Shown here one piece after another: positions 35,539-48,501 of a DNA stretch of 64,000 nucleotides (position 1 is its first letter; every line of letters begins with the position of its first letter). Under the pieces are notes generated by a model. The model worked only from the letters and a program-made list of their open reading frames with translations, was not told the origin of the DNA and did no database searches. The position numbers and the translations under genes were made by a program. Source of the stretch: Symbiodinium natans (Eukaryota > Sar > Dinophyceae > Suessiales > Symbiodiniaceae). The DNA is taken from assembly GCA_905221605.1 (NCBI GenBank), contig CAJNDS010002149.1:158972-222971 (forward strand), given 5' to 3'.

Positions 35539-35567
35539 CCTCTCTCTCTCGCTCTCGCTCTCTCGCA
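35455..35567. repeat. (CT)n microsatellite
   Basis: TC repeats broken by TTTTC and CGCTC. The Ser/Leu and Arg/Glu frames across it are artefacts. Confidence 0.95.
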
Positions 35568-35789
35568 TTTCTTTTTGTCAAATGCTCTTTGTGTCGGCTG
35601 GGGCCTCGCTGGCGCGTCCTGGGAGGCAGTCGTCGTCGACAGCAGCGGTGGCAAAGACCTAAGCGGGGCGCTCCGAGCAATTGGAAACCAAAACGACAAT
35701 TTTGAAAGGCGGATTTGAAAAGGGTACGTTTCAAAAGAGGTGGATTTTACATGGGGATAACTTTTTGTGGATTTCAATGGGGGAGTCTT

Positions 35790-35960
35790 AAGGGCCCGGC
35801 CAACTTGGCACGAATCTCGGAAGCGTTGGTGGCGAGGTTGCTGGACGCATGCCTCGAATCAACACCAACTCTGCTTCAGGGCGCAGCTTCAGGGGGGCAG
35901 GACCTAGACTTAACCCACTTCAGGCTGTCCGGGACAAAAGGACTGATTAACACGATAACT
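35790..35960 (+). CDS. Possible exon, unknown protein
   Basis: The plus frame reads PANLARISEALVARLLDACL then TLLQGAASGGQDLDL, an amphipathic helix-like segment with G/C-ending codons. No splice partner was identified. Confidence 0.25.
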
Positions 35961-36039
35961 GCCCCAACATGACAAGTCTACAGCCTGAGCCGCTACACGC
36001 TGTTCAAGGTTCACATCAGTTTTGCAACTGTTTTACAAT

Positions 36040-36165
36040 ACGTTTGCTGAACCCTTGGGAACCTGTGCTTCGAAGCGTCAGCACCAGCTCCTGGTATGGC
36101 ACGCCCGCTCGGACTTCCAGAAGCTCATTGGCTTCCGTGACGTACGAGACGACGTTGCTCCTGGT
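36040..36165 (-). CDS. Possible exon with a weak FAD-linked oxidase-like signature
   Basis: The minus frame reads NVVSYVTEANELLEVRAGVP then YQELVLTLRSTG before AG|GTTCCC. The pattern of a beta strand, xVxAGVxxxEL and a helix recalls the FAD-binding half of PCMH-type oxidases (L-gulonolactone oxidase-like). This is a short motif resemblance only; no histidine or cysteine flavin ligand is visible, and a plus-strand frame overlaps. Confidence 0.22.
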
Positions 36166-37074
36166 GACTACACCGCTTCTCTTCTGGGGATCTCTCTCGG
36201 GGACTGCTCTCAGGAAGGTCGAAGGGACCATGGGGACTCTGGAGTTTAAGCGGACCTGGGTTGTCAGGTCTTTTCAGGTGGCGCGCGTCGGCCCAGATGT
36301 CAGATGTCCACCAAGGTGCGAGGTCGGACGCAGAAGAGACCAGCCAGTGAATTCAGTCAGCTGCGCCGGTGCCTGACAAGAACCAAGACATCTCGGGAGA
36401 AGCCTCAACCCTAAACAACCCCCCTTCAAACCCTAAACCCATCTAAACCCTAAGCCCCCTTTTTACAAGCAAAGCCACTTTGCAGAACGCGAGGAAGATC
36501 AGGCACCTGTCCACAGAGGCGCGGGGGAAAGAGAGAAGCGCAGGGAGAGAGTTGAAGGCTCCCACAGCTGAATCCATCGGCCGAAGATTTAGTAAATGGC
36601 GACATCTAATCATGAGAAGAATGAAGATGATATCTAATCATGAGAAGAATGAAGATAACAATCATAGTAGCAATAGACTCTAAACAACAAATATAGTGAT
36701 AGCAGCACTAACATAAAACAGCCGAAAAAGTTTCGAAAAGCATTTGCTGGCTCTAGGTTTGCTTCAGTGGCCTTCTTGAAAGCCAGTCTCCTCACGCTTA
36801 GAAAGGAAGCCACAGCAGAGTCGAAAGAGTGGCATCATGGGAACATACCCTTGGGGAAATGTCGTCGAATCAATCTGGTGGTGGTGGTTTCACACTTCAC
36901 TGCAACCTTGGAAACGAAGCCCTAAAGGCCTAAACCCTAACGCAGCTGACATCCCCACAGGGCCTGAGAAGACGCATTGCGCTTCCACGTGCTGTCGGCA
37001 AGCTCTGTTAGCATCGCCTGCGCTCTGAGTTGAAAAATGCAACAGAGAGGGCTTAGCCGCGGTTTCGGGCGTTT

Positions 37075-37280
37075 AGGGAAAGAACCGCGAGCCGAGGCAT
37101 TGCAAACCAGAACTGCCAGAGAGCCCGATACCTTTCCTCAATTTGAGTAGGCTTACAAAGCACTTCGACCATGATTCGAGAATGTTCTGCAAATTCTGAA
37201 AGGGCTCCTAGTATGATTTCAGGAATATGCCTATTCGTCCCGGAAACCGCGGCATGGAATCGGCCCCAAAATACCAGGAA
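37075..37280 (-). CDS. Probable exon, unknown protein
   Basis: The minus frame reads FHAAVSGTNRHIPEIILGAL, SEFAEHSRIMVEVLCKPTQ and EERYRALWQFWFAMPRL, clearly protein-like. A second minus-strand segment upstream (about 37510-37440: HVPDKSDMLLHVLKRRATVF) may belong to the same gene. No family recognised. Confidence 0.4.
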
Positions 37281-37929
37281 AACTTTCCCCGCCTCCGGTG
37301 GCGCGAGTGTCTCTCCATGGCACGGGCTGGGGTTGGTCTGTAGGAGGTTGAAGGAGTCTGGGCTTTGGGGAACTTTCGGGTTGTATTGCATGAGAGTGAC
37401 GACGGGAGTGACGACGGGGGCTGGGTTGGAAGGTGAACGGGAAAATACGGTGGCCCGTCTTTTGAGCACATGCAGTAGCATGTCACTTTTGTCGGGCACG
37501 TGGTGAACCCTCCGCAAGTCCCTGAAACCTGCTCTCTGTTTCTGCCCGTATCTTTCTCGTGCTGGGTATCTCTTCAGAATCCGCGAGTGGAATTAACACA
37601 AAGTTCAGCAAAGAAAGCAGCTTGGGATGTCTCATTTAACTTGGAAGAGGCATTTGGGTTTTTTCGATCTTCCGGGGATAGAATGCGTAGGTGCTTTCGG
37701 AACCATGGCGAGGTTCAACACCAGTCGCACCGCCCGGCAACTCAAGCATCGCCCAGCCGGCGCCCCAAGATGCCACAACACAAAGCCAAAAGACAACCAG
37801 GACACGCTCCCAAGTTTAACACCCCAAACATTGCGGGCCGAGGGGGCCCAAGAGGGGAAGCCCCCAGACCCGCAGCGGAAATGATCCTGCCCTGAGATGG
37901 GCTTTCACAGGGCATGGCTGGTGTTGCCG

Positions 37930-38560
37930 TCAGCTGCCGAAGCAGAGACAGACCTGGACCGCATCCCAGTGGTGACAGCCAACGCTCAAGCCTATGCCGG
38001 GAAGTAAATGTCCTCCGGCCCAAGCAGCCGGCTTCACAGGCTCCGCCCCCCCCCCCGCTTCTCCATCGATTTCGGGAGCCAAGCCGGCGGCATCGCACCG
38101 AACTGCGAGGAGGTTGCGCAGCCAGTTGAGCCTCTTGATCCGGTGGCCTCCGCAGGGCAAGTGCATGGTGCCCACAAGCCCATCACACATGGGGCAGCAG
38201 CCATCAGAGAAGGCCACAGGTGAACGCAAAGGCCTCCATGCCCAAGCACCAGCAGCAGGTTGTTGCTTGACAGGACAGGGCCAAGGCGCCACGAGCTACG
38301 GCAGAATCCCGCAAAAGACTCGGTATGTAAGTCCGGGCGTCCGGGATGACGGCTTCCGTTGTAGCTTCGAGGGCAGCCAGGGGTTTCAAGAACATTTACA
38401 AAAAACTTTGCTTCTAATCGGTTGTCCAGCTCACGTCTGGTTGGCCAGTCTGAAAGTGCCACAAAACCTTCATCTTCAACCGGCGATTTACCCAACAGCA
38501 CCGCGGCGGACAGTGACAGGGTCTCCAGATCTTGTGTTTTAGAGCAGGTTCCGGAGCGGT
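37930..38560 (-). CDS. Candidate multi-exon gene with a Cys/His-rich segment
   Basis: The upstream exon (about 38560-38395) reads TLSLSAAVLLGKSPVEDEG then FVALSDWPTRRELDNRLEA. Further down (about 38235-38050) the minus frame reads DGCCPMCDGLVGTMHLPCGG then HRIKRLNWLRNLLAVRC, whose CCPMC...LPCGGH spacing is loosely RING-like. The two segments are not joined, and plus-strand frames overlap the second. Function unassigned. Confidence 0.33.
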
Positions 38561-39899
38561 GCACAACCATCACCCACCAACCTTCGATGATTTCCCGACA
38601 AAACTGCGAGCAGTGAGGTTCCGGAGCGGATAGGCGGCGTTGGCGTCTCCAGCATTTGAGAGCAGGTGCTGAAGCGGGATCCGGAGCGGGTGCCGGACAA
38701 AATACCATTGTTGAAAGCAAATAAACTTCTGGGATCCGGAGCGGGTCCTAGCTACAGTAGCAGCTGTCTCGTAGTCCCATGACGGACAGCTGAGATTTCG
38801 CCAAGCTCCATGTTGCGGCGAATCCTTTACTACACCAGAGAAGTCTGCAGAGAGTCCCGCCAAAGACTCTGGAACCCTGGAAGTCCAGCTGAACCCTTCG
38901 AAGCCCTCCCGAAACCCTTCAAGCACACTGATGCCCACTGCCAAGGAAGAAAAACAACACGGCGCAGACCCATTTTGCGCTGCAGGCATCACGGACGCTG
39001 TGGCAGCAGCGACTGAAAGCCGCTGCCGGGCACCTCGGCTCAGACAAACCTTCCATCGTACTGTGCAGGGCCGCGTGGGGTGTTTTGCTCTTTTTGCCGG
39101 GAAGGGGGGGGTAAAGTTTGTAGAGTGCTCAGGGATGTTTAGGCCTTCGGGGTTATATAGAGGGTGATACTATAGGGCTCCCCTTTGCGTTTAGCAAACT
39201 CAGCGCCGTACCGGCCGGCCAGGCGTTCCACAAGGCGTCCCACACGGCGTGGTGCCTGAGCCCCAAACCCTGAATAACCAACCCTTCATGGGCCGTTCTG
39301 TAGATTGTGGTTCGTTGTATGGGGTGGGGGGGAAGGGGCTTCATGGCGTACCCCACAAGATGTGAGCCCTCATAGAACTAGAACCTTGGCGGGTTCTTCA
39401 CGGGCACCTGAGTGGGGCGGAAAATCCACGAAAGGGTTTGGAGGCCAAGGCACAGGGCGTGGCTCCAGGAGTTACGCAGGGCGTGGGTGTGCGCGACCTG
39501 GGGCAAATCGATTCCCCCCCCTGTTCTAGGCTTGCATCTGGACTTTGGGCTTGGTCGAGGATTCAGGTAGAGGGTTTCCTGATGTTTAAGTCATGGAGAG
39601 CGGGTTTAAGGTTCCGGGGCAAAGCCGGGAGTAGTTTGTGAGGAGCAACAGGTTCAGGTTAGGCGCCAATATGAAAGGAGAGCCTACTCGGTACTCGAAC
39701 TCGAAAGGAATCGTCAAGACGAGCCTCAGACTCGCAAAGAAGCTGGGAAGAAAAAACAAACTCTCTCCGCAGCTTCGCGCTTCCACAACCCCTGCGTCTT
39801 GCCAAAGGACTGAAGTGCTCAGCTCTGTCATCTCTGACATCCCCAAAGAGCCCAGTACCTTCAGCTAAGGAATATACCTCAAACTATACTGGAGCGGGA

Positions 39900-42600
39900 T
39901 CCTTGTGATGTGATTGAAGGTATACTCCTTGATTAAGCTCTATTAGGCCCTCTGACATGCCCTGTCTCCAAAAGCACACCCGAAAGGCCGAAGAGCGAAT
40001 TCCCAACCCGGGATGCCGTGAGATGAACACAAGCATCCACACTACCCAGCTCCACCGGGTCTTCGATAGACACCGATCGATCTTGGCCTCCTAAAAGCCC
40101 GTTAAGCCAACCATACCCATGAAGCCCCGGAGAGGCCCCAAACGCTTTACACCCCCCCCCCCCCCCAAACACTTTAACCCAATACCCTTTAAACCTAAAA
40201 CGCCTCTGAACCCCTTTGAACCCAAAAAACCGGGTCGCTGGCACAGCCACAAGTCGCGGGCTGACCAGCGAAGCAGGTGGGATCACCTGGCGTCAGCTCC
40301 TTTTGGGGGGGGTTGGTTTGCTCGCAAACCCTAAATCCTAGACCTTACCTATAAACGCTAGGTTGCGGATCCTTGCCTGAGAAGAGCCAAAAAGCCCGGG
40401 TTTAGGGTGAAACCCACCCACCGCCCAAAGACATAAAGAAAGCCAGACGCTGTCAACCCCAAACATGGCCAAGATCCTGATCCCGAATCGCCCAACCCTA
40501 TATAAACCCGTGGCCGCTTAAGAAAGCAAGCACCGGGCGCGGCGCCGCAAAACCCACGGCTGGGACAGTGGGGATGGGCCTGGCCACAGGGTCTTTCGGA
40601 TCGTTTGGGGGTTTACAGGGTTTCGAGGGCTGAGGACTAGGACTCAGTGTAGGGGGCAGGAGATCAAGCGGCCAAGAGAACACCTCGTCGCGGGCGCCAT
40701 AGCACTTTCCAGACCGGGCAGGGCTAATAAGAAGGGTCTAGGGTTTAGGAGTGAGCGTCATGACGCTGCCTAGCCTGGCAAGCCCAGAACTGAATGAAGC
40801 CTTCTTGGGTGCTTCTCACAACACATGGCCCCCGGCCTCAGCAGTGGCACCTGCCGAGGCAAAAAATCAGAGACTCGGCTGCAGGGTCTAGGGTTTCTAG
40901 GGATCACTATCTCTGCTGCGCTTCATCCCCTGAACCCTAAACTCTATATAACATTCCTGGGACAGCACTGCGCCTGCACCTGCGGTGCGGTGCCGGATTT
41001 GCCAGGGGGAACCTGCAGCCGGATATTGGAATGCAGGGTTCCTCAACGTTTCGGCATGAATTTGGAGGCCTTTCAAAAGGCTTTAACTCGTGTCAGGCGC
41101 GGTCATAACAGAGCGGACTGCCCTGACAGAAAAAAGACCTTGCCCCACGGAACTGAAGCATGCCGCTTTGCCGAGCATGGCCTTTCATAATCGTGGCTCC
41201 GCCGTGGTCCAAACACCGAGATTCCAAGCGCTTATCTCAGGTTTCGGCCGAAGCAGAGCGCGAAACCAGTGGGGCGTAGGCATGCAAGCTGCCTTCAGGA
41301 ACAAGGCAATAAGGAATGGGACAGCAATGGACAGCCGTCTTGAAGCTAAGAAATAAGAAGACACGCCACTGGCATGTACCGACTCATAAGCACCTCTAAG
41401 CCGCAAACACCTAAGAGTAGGGAGAAGTGGCAGAGGTGTCCCTTCTTAAACTGCCGAAATGGCATTGGGCCTACCTCGTAGCTTCGATCAATGCCTAGAC
41501 GAGCTGGCCCATCATGGAAAGCTCTACTCTCACGGTATTATGATGTTGCGGGGAGGATACCTCCAACAATCATCACAATAGTACCAAGAGAGAATGAAAA
41601 GAAGACCCCACAAAGTGGACTGTGCACCCCACATCCAGCGCCTTCAGTGGCACTTCTGGCAGAACTCGCCAAGCTGCTTCTCACACCTCTGAGCTGGAGA
41701 GATGTAAAACGGCCACTCGCGGGACCTCCACGCACAAACAAACTCACACAAACCCCAAATCCGGAATACCCCCCTAATAAGACCTGGAAAACCCAACCCC
41801 TGAACCTAGACTTTTTCTTGAGGAACCGTTTATTGAGGGGTCGAAGCACATCCGAGAATCGTCGAAACCCGGAAAGTTCAAGGTGAGTGGCTGGAGGGTG
41901 TCCATGCGCTCGCTGAGACCACGGTGGCACTCACCTGGAGGCTCTGAGGTTCGGCTCTCAGGGCCGCCCTCTCTTCCGAAGGGCCTTATGGAGTCTTATT
42001 GTCAGATATTGGGCCGTATAGGGCCGCATAAGCTTCATCGGGCATTTATGGGGCGTCAAGTTCGCTAGGGTGCCGAAACAACCGCTGAGGCCGGAGGCCT
42101 GAGGCGTTTAGATATCTGGAAAACCTTCGAAAGGTCTACCCATGCTTTTTGGCCCGCCCCCCGTCCAGTCACGACGTGCCGAGACCAGGGCTGATTTTGT
42201 GCCAGCCACAGTGGAGGGATGTGAAAATCTGCAGGCCCGCCCGTGAACCCTGCATTAGCCTCGGTCCCCTTGCCAAGGCGGCCTTGCGTAAGCGGTCAAA
42301 TTAGAGCACACCCTTGCGGATGATTGGTGTTTATACGCTTTCGGAACTTGACGGCACGCCCTTGGGACTCAAGTGCCTTGAGGAGCTTGAAGGGCTTTGG
42401 GGTTTTTTTGCCTCAGGGTCGGGCCCTTGGACCCTAGGAAAACGTGACTCAAAGACGATTTCGGACTGGTCTCTTCAATTCAGTGACCCTGAACCCTTGA
42501 GAGGTTCTAGGGAGCCGGCTCAACACCGACTCGGGGTGGTCATACCCTTGACCCCAAAGGGCTTTGCGTTGTTTAGGGTCGCTTTGTTTGGGGTTTGTGG
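39900..42600. other. Stretch without a joined gene
   Basis: Both strands carry open frames that look equally plausible: minus 41330-41185 (LSIAVPFLIALFLKAACM), minus about 41620-41540 (GVFFSFSLGTIVMIVGGIL), plus 41491-41886. No phase-consistent splice pairs were found. Poly-C (40150-40164) and poly-G tracts and CCCTAAA words are present. Confidence 0.35.
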
Positions 42601-42627
42601 TTGCGGGCTCGTGTGGGTTGAGGTGGT

Positions 42628-43494
42628 TCAGGGTTTAGGGTTTGCGGGGTACTCTGCAGCCCAGAACCCCCAACTGCCCTTTAAAATTGCCTTGAACACG
42701 AAACCCTTTTGCCACTCTTTGGCCACTTTTGCCATCCCCAACCCTGCACCCCAGATGCCCTGGATAAGGTACCGCTGCTTAGCCGGGCCACTGCAGCACC
42801 GGGGTTGGTGGCCACTTCCGTCCTTGGCAATGCGAGACGAGCAAACCAGCCCATCAGGCTTCCGAAGTGATGGGCTCATGAGTTGTCCGGCAGCCAAGAT
42901 CACTAGCGGCGAGAAGCTCATGTTCCCAGCAGCACCAAATCCAAAGAAATCCAAAGAAATCCAAACAAACCAAACCAATTAAACAAGGTAGGCATGTTGG
43001 ATAGTCTCCTGAGCCGGTCTTCGCAGCTGAGGAAACTGGCCAACACGTCTTTCAGAAAAGAACTTCGCACCCCTACAAGCCGGCACCTCACGGGAAGACG
43101 TGCAAGGCCTGCAAGTGGAGGCCAAAGCCTAACCAAAGCGGAGCCTGCAAACAAGCTCTAAGCTTGTTGTTTTATGTTGTTTTGCTTGTGCTCTTGATGC
43201 CACAAAGTCCCGCTTAAGGGTTCTCACACCTTCCTCTGACGAATTTGCATGGAAAAGGCACCCGCCAGCCTCGCTCCAGACTGACTTTAGTTGCTGTTTG
43301 GACAGAAGCTCAACCAAAGCGCCCATCCACAATGGCCGCATCGGCCAATGCAAAGCCCTGAGTGGTCCTTCCGCAGCCCTGCATAAACACTGCTTTGAGG
43401 AGCTGACACTATGGACTCAGTGCTTTGCGAGCGGGCCTCTCAAGGGACCGCTGCACGCAAGGGGTCTGCCAAGCTGGGCCTCTCACTATCTCTC

Positions 43495-43534
<40 letters not shown>

Positions 43535-43921
43535 TCTCTCTCATCTCTCTCTCATCTCTCTCTCATCTCTCTCTCATCTCTCTCTCATCTCTCTCTCATC
43601 TCTCTCTCCAAACATTGCTTGAAAAGTGGGTCCGAGGGCATCCATACTATGAGTCTTGTAACTCTTGGGCGAGCACTGTGTATGTCATGCCGATGTGGGC
43701 AACCCGGACAGAGACAGGAAATTTAAAAGACACCACACACCCACACACAAGGATCATCATGATCCTAGGAACCCGAAATATCCGAAAAATCCAAGTACCA
43801 AATACAAAAAGCAATAACATACAATCACCATACCCCATAAAGAAGCCTAAGGAGGCCTGGTCGACCACCTCTTTGGCTGTTTCAGCGACCACACGCGCGG
43901 CCGCAGCTGCGGCCGCCACCT
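42628..43921 (-). CDS. Unknown protein, at least three joined exons
   Basis: Joined exons (minus): about 43326-43230 (MGALVELLSKQQLKSVWSEA ... LFHANSSEEG), 43072-42994 (RSSFLKDVLASFLSCEDRL), 42916-42628 (FSPLVILAAGQLMSPSLRK ... MAKVAKEWQKGFVFKAILKG, TGA). Phases agree: GT-AG|G for the first intron and GC-AG for the second. The second intron is flanked by a direct AACATG repeat. A further upstream exon at about 43921-43854 (AAARVVAETAKEVVDQ, helical) starts after CCCTCAG and probably belongs to the gene but is not joined. The first ATG is the one at 43326 if that exon is the first. No family recognised; the last exon is basic and aromatic-rich. Its reading to TGA assumes no further intron. Confidence 0.5.
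43488..43608. repeat. (CTCTCTCAT)n microsatellite in the same gene region
   Basis: Perfect CT run, then about nine units of CTCTCTCAT. It lies between the 43.9-kb and 43.3-kb exons and would be intronic if they are joined. Confidence 0.95.
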
Positions 43922-44159
43922 CTGAGGGCACAAGGAACCCTGAAAGCTCCCTCCGAATCTCCGAAACCTACCTTTTTGGTAGGTTCCTGGTGATGACATC
44001 TTCGTATAGGCATCTTCTAGGTAATCTTCACAAAGGCAGGCTTTGGGATTAAGAGCATAGAATGTAAGGTACCGTACTATGGAGAAACGAGAAACCATGT
44101 AGCTGCAATGTAGCTCACTAGGCAACCGTGCCATTGGAACTTAAGTTGCTTACCAGTAG

Positions 44160-44300
44160 CCCAGGCCACGGACCCATGACATTCCCCGAGCCTTGCTACA
44201 GATCTTCTGGTGGTAGTCGGCGGACAGTGCCTCCGGTGCCACCTGGCCAGGGAAGGATCGATGCCCTGTTGTCATCTGATGAGAATCACGGGACAGCGGA
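44160..44300 (-). CDS. Possible exon, unknown protein
   Basis: The minus frame reads DSHQMTTGHRSFPGQVAPEA then LSADYHQKICSKARGMSW. A plus-strand frame overlaps (GQGRIDALLSSDENHGTADC), so the strand is not settled. Confidence 0.25.
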
Positions 44301-45149
44301 CTGCAGCCTATCAAAACTTTCCACAAGCAACACGCTGCAGTTCTCTCATCTCCCTCTCTCACTCGCACTCCCTCTTTCACTCTCACTCTCACCTAACTCT
44401 CCTACCGGAAGCACACCCCGGGCCCCTGCCTCAGTTGCGACGGCCGCACCTGGGAAAGAATGACGCTCTGCAGTGACTGCGGCTTGCTCTCATTTCTTTG
44501 GGGCTCGCGTGGGGTTTGCCGGACCCCTTCCTCGGAAAAAAATCCAGAAGTACCCGAGCACGTGGGAACAGACAAGTTTTCAGCCAAGAAGGGATGCGCA
44601 GGCCTGAAAACAGGAAGGCCCAAGAGGAAAAGAGCACCACAACCACCTCTCTGCACAGTATGATACATGGGCCTCCTTCCCAACGCTTAAGAATCTTGAA
44701 CCCAATCCCGCTCAAGAAAGAGAACACGGAACGGTTGAAGGTTCCTCTTGGTGCCTTGGTGCCCCACACGCTCCGGCCCCGGCGCTTTCAAGCGATGGCC
44801 GGAGCTCGGCCACCGGTTCGTGTAGCGCCAGAGTGCCCTGGAAGAGAGATGAGCTTACGAGCAGCCCTTGCGGGCCTTTCACGAGCTTTTCCTGAGCCTC
44901 AATTTTGTGGGACTTGCCGCGAGGGCTTAGGCGGGGGCTCAAACATGTCGAGCACTTCAGGGAGTTTGCCGCAAGCCGTAAAAACACGGGGAACTTCAGT
45001 CTGTGGAGATGGCTTGTTGCGAGCCCCCACTCCCTCAGCTCATCTTCACCACCCTCAACTCAACTCTGTGAGTGCTTCACGCTTCGCTTCGGTGTTCCGA
45101 GTTGTGGGAGCTTGTGTTTGCAACGTTTCCTAGCTTCGTGCATCAAACC

Positions 45150-45309
45150 ACCTGCCGGCCAATCAAAAGAAGAAGCACCAAGCGCCCCAAAAACACACTT
45201 TCCGGGGATTCCGAGGCCCACCCGAGAAGCACAACAAATGGCACAAAGCTTTGGCCTTCTTTGGGAGCTGCTGCGGCAGTGCTTGCGTGGTGGCCTGGAA
45301 ACGCTGTAG
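45150..45309 (+). CDS. Possible terminal exon, unknown protein
   Basis: The plus frame reads PTREAQQMAQSFGLLWELL then RQCLRGGLETL and TAG. A Pro/Ala-rich minus frame overlaps. No splice partner identified. Confidence 0.25.
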
Positions 45310-46088
45310 GGCTTGCTTGCTTAGGGTTCAGGGCTTCGGGGAGATGTTGTAAATTCTTTTCGGAAGCCCCTCCCAAAGAAGAGCCCCCTCGCGACCAGAG
45401 GCCCCCAGCCTCACGTGGCGAAGGCCACACTTCCGGGCCTTCCCTGACAGCGGCGGGCTCTCTTTGTTTGGGTTTCGGCGCGCAAAGGCAAAAGGGGGGG
45501 ATGTGTTTCAGGGTGTTTGACCCCAACACGCCTGGGCACCAAAGGCGGCGACTTGCTCTCAGACTCGGAGCCCTCCCTGACAGCGGAGCGGAGAGGCTGA
45601 GGGGTCCGAACGGGGCTGACTAGGGGGCGGGGGGGGACTCTAAAGAATGGCTTTTGAAAAGAAAAAGAACGAGAGAGCGCATCTCCAGGAAGTCCCCCTC
45701 CGCCCCCCTGGTCGAACTTGCAAAGACGGATCCTTCTCGACCCCATGCTGGTGGATGGCCCGCACTTTGAAAAAAGAAGAAGCGCTGGCTCCCTCAAACC
45801 CCTCAGAGAAGGCAACAGCCGACCCCTGAGCCCCAGAATCCCAAGACATGAGCACATGACATCACGTGACCCTCACGCCGTGGAGACTGAGGGGCAGGCG
45901 GTACCGGGCGCAAACATCCCAGTCTTGCGAGGCACTACGTGCTGTTGTGTTTGGTGGGAGGTGGAGGGGACTCGGGTCAAATCAGACGAAGTTTTCGTGC
46001 TCTCTAGAATGGCATTTGCGGCTTTGGGCTGGCGCGTGGGGCTGTTGGGGTTAGGCGCATCGAAAAAACCAAAAATACCTTTTCAACA

Positions 46089-47333
46089 GGCTGCGGATGG
46101 CTAAAATGAGTGACAGCTGAGACGATGCTTCGGATTCCAGCTCTGGAGCTTGGGGTTCTGAAGGTAAGTCCGCACGGTTGCACCTCGTCGTCAGCCCCTG
46201 TGAGGAAGCCCCACCTCTGCCGACTGCAACGGTGCGGCACTTCTCTGTTGAAGGGGCTCTCATGGACGACAAGGGCCCACTGAATGCTGAGCCAGCCACT
46301 CAGAAAAAGGGAGAGGCCGCCAGCGACTGGGCTGTCTTCATTCCAGGACCTTGGGCTCACGGCGGGTTTAGGATCACTGCTGATTGATAATGACAAGGTG
46401 GCAGTCCGTAAACGAAACTGAAGCGGCGAACACAGCCTAGTTCGCACAGAGATTATCGCCGACACAGGGGTAGTCCACCACATGGGGGAACCCAAGTTGC
46501 AGCCCAGATGATGATTGTGATGCGAAATCAAATTTGCATGGCGCCTAAGTGCAGGACGAACGCATGTAAAGCCTGCAAACCTTAGACTCCATAAGGCCTA
46601 AACCCTCTAAAACCCCTAAAAACCCACAGCCGCTTTGTAAAGAAGCCTGGGCCGCGGCTCTGTGGAAGGCCCGTCCCTCAGCTTGCTCCGCATCGCTGCG
46701 ATCCTGCGACACACTGCTGATACATGGGGCGTGGGGGTTTACCGGGCGTAATAGCGTCACTTGGGTGTAGGCAAAAGCCTCAGGATTTTGGGGTTTCGGT
46801 CTTTAGGCTTGAGCTGTGGTTAGGATGAAATGGAAGTTTACCTGCCCCCTTCGCCGAATGAGGTTGACAAATCTTTTTCAAGAACAATAGCAAGCAAGCT
46901 TTTTCATATACTGGACTGCAGTATTGGCTTGAGGGTTCCACGGTCGATGTGAGGGGCCTGCGGGGGGTTATGGGGCCAAGAGGAGTTTGCATTTGGACAT
47001 CGGATGTGGGGCCTCGGACTCTCAATCGATGGGGGCAGGGATTATAGGGTTCAACGAAGGTTTACGGGGCTTACGTGGTTTGGGTTTGTAGAGATAGAGG
47101 GCTGAATGGGTTTACAGGGCTTATGGGCCGTATCCAGTGCACATGGTGAATAAAGGGTTTTATGATTAGGGATTAGGCGATTGGGTTTAGAGTAACCAGG
47201 TAACATGCAGTAGCAGCGGCGGTCTCCTGGCCGCCAGTGCCATTTCGCCTGCGACACAAGGATAAGCTCAAGAATCTGGCTCCACGCTGAAATTTCAAGC
47301 CGCCTTCCATCCTGAATACAACCCCCACCAAGA
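46089..47333 (-). CDS. Candidate gene: three unjoined minus-strand exons
   Basis: Segment 1 (about 47313-47193) follows TGTATTCAG|G and reads GRRLEISAWSQILELILVSQ then AKWHWRPGDRRCYCMLPG before GTTACT. Segment 2 (about 46735-46640) reads CISSVSQDRSDAEQAEGRAF. Segment 3 (about 46162-46089) follows TTACCTTCAG and reads PQAPELESEASSQLSLILAI then RSLLKR before GTATTT. A plus-strand frame (46178-46387, FSVEGALMDDKGPLNAEPA) lies between them. Whether these form one gene is not shown. Confidence 0.33.
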
Positions 47334-47396
47334 TGTCCCATTTTCGGAAGGCAGCGACTCCACCGAGGTTATCCCTTCCCCCGAATATTGATAAAC

Positions 47397-47491
47397 CCCC
47401 CCCCCCCTAATATAAAAAAAAACCTGGCCCAAAATCCCGATCCCGTGCCTGCCCCTAGAAGAACCTCTACAGAGAGAAGGGGGGGGGGGGG
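47397..47491. repeat. Poly-C, poly-A and poly-G tracts
   Basis: A 13-14-base C run at 47397-47408, an A run at about 47416-47425 and a G run at 47480-47492. The C and G runs could pair across a loop of about 70 bp. Confidence 0.8.
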
Positions 47492-48501
47492 GTGAAACAT
47501 GAACCTACACCTTTAGGGCTTAAGGTTTCCCTAAACCCTCAAGCCAACCAACATCCTGAAGCTCCCTTCCCTCCCTTCCCTCCCAGCCCTCCCTTCCCTC
47601 CCAGTCATTTCGCAGCACGCAGCTGTCTAGGCTCAGGCTGGGCTGCTGAGCAGCATGCTACAATAAGGATAAGAACCCGCCCAAATACTAACAACCCTTT
47701 CGGGGGTTTTTATACAAGGGGCGGGGGGAGGCTGGGGGGCCTTTAATATTAGGGGGAAGGGATTATAAGATTCAGAAGAGAATCCCGGCATCATCTGGCA
47801 CTGCTCCGCACCTTTCCTCTTATTTGGACAGCTTCGTGTACCGTATTTATCCGTATTTCACGAATGGGAGTCCTGGCGGCACAGTTCCGCCGCTCCGCAC
47901 ACCTTTCCCGGCCACTTGGAGAGCTCGGTGTGAGTTCACGAGGGTACTTGGGTTTGCGGCTCCCGCCTGGCACCACAGGGGCATCACCTCGATGGAAGCA
48001 GCGGCTGGCCGCCTGAGCACGTTAAACTTTAGGGGTTTTGGCGGGAGTTATGTACGGGCGGAGGCTGAGGAGGTGAGGGAGTGCTTGTGATTTCAGGAGA
48101 GTGAAGGTGTTTGGAAAGCTCAGCGTTTATGTCAATGTGGAGGTTGGCTGGGCTGGCTTCTGGGTCGATCGCGTTGCATGTGAAAAGAAGACAGCGAATG
48201 GAAGTTCCCAAAGGCCCCACAACCTTGGCCGCAAACCCCTTTTCTTCAGGCCGTCTGCCGAGTCTGCCGAGTCTGCCGAGTCTGCCAGGTGCCGCTATCT
48301 TTGAGCCGGCCATGGGAAGCCACGGACTTCCGAGATCAAACTACTCAAAAGCGGGCATCGGCCCGAGAACAGCCTGAACCTAATGTGGGAGCACAACCCC
48401 CCCTATCTACTCTCCTACAGTGGTAGCATACTTCTGTAAAAAGCAAGAAGCGTGTGTCGCTTCGGGTGACCAAAGATCGCGCAAAGGGCTCTCAGGGGCT
48501 T

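Noticed and set aside
36016-36231. Firm assignment as an FAD-linked oxidase
   Set aside because: Only about 30 residues resemble the fold and no flavin-binding residues are visible; kept as a low-confidence exon.
37994-38542. 182-codon plus-strand frame
   Set aside because: Pro/Ser/Ala-rich without domain; the minus strand gives better protein-like segments.
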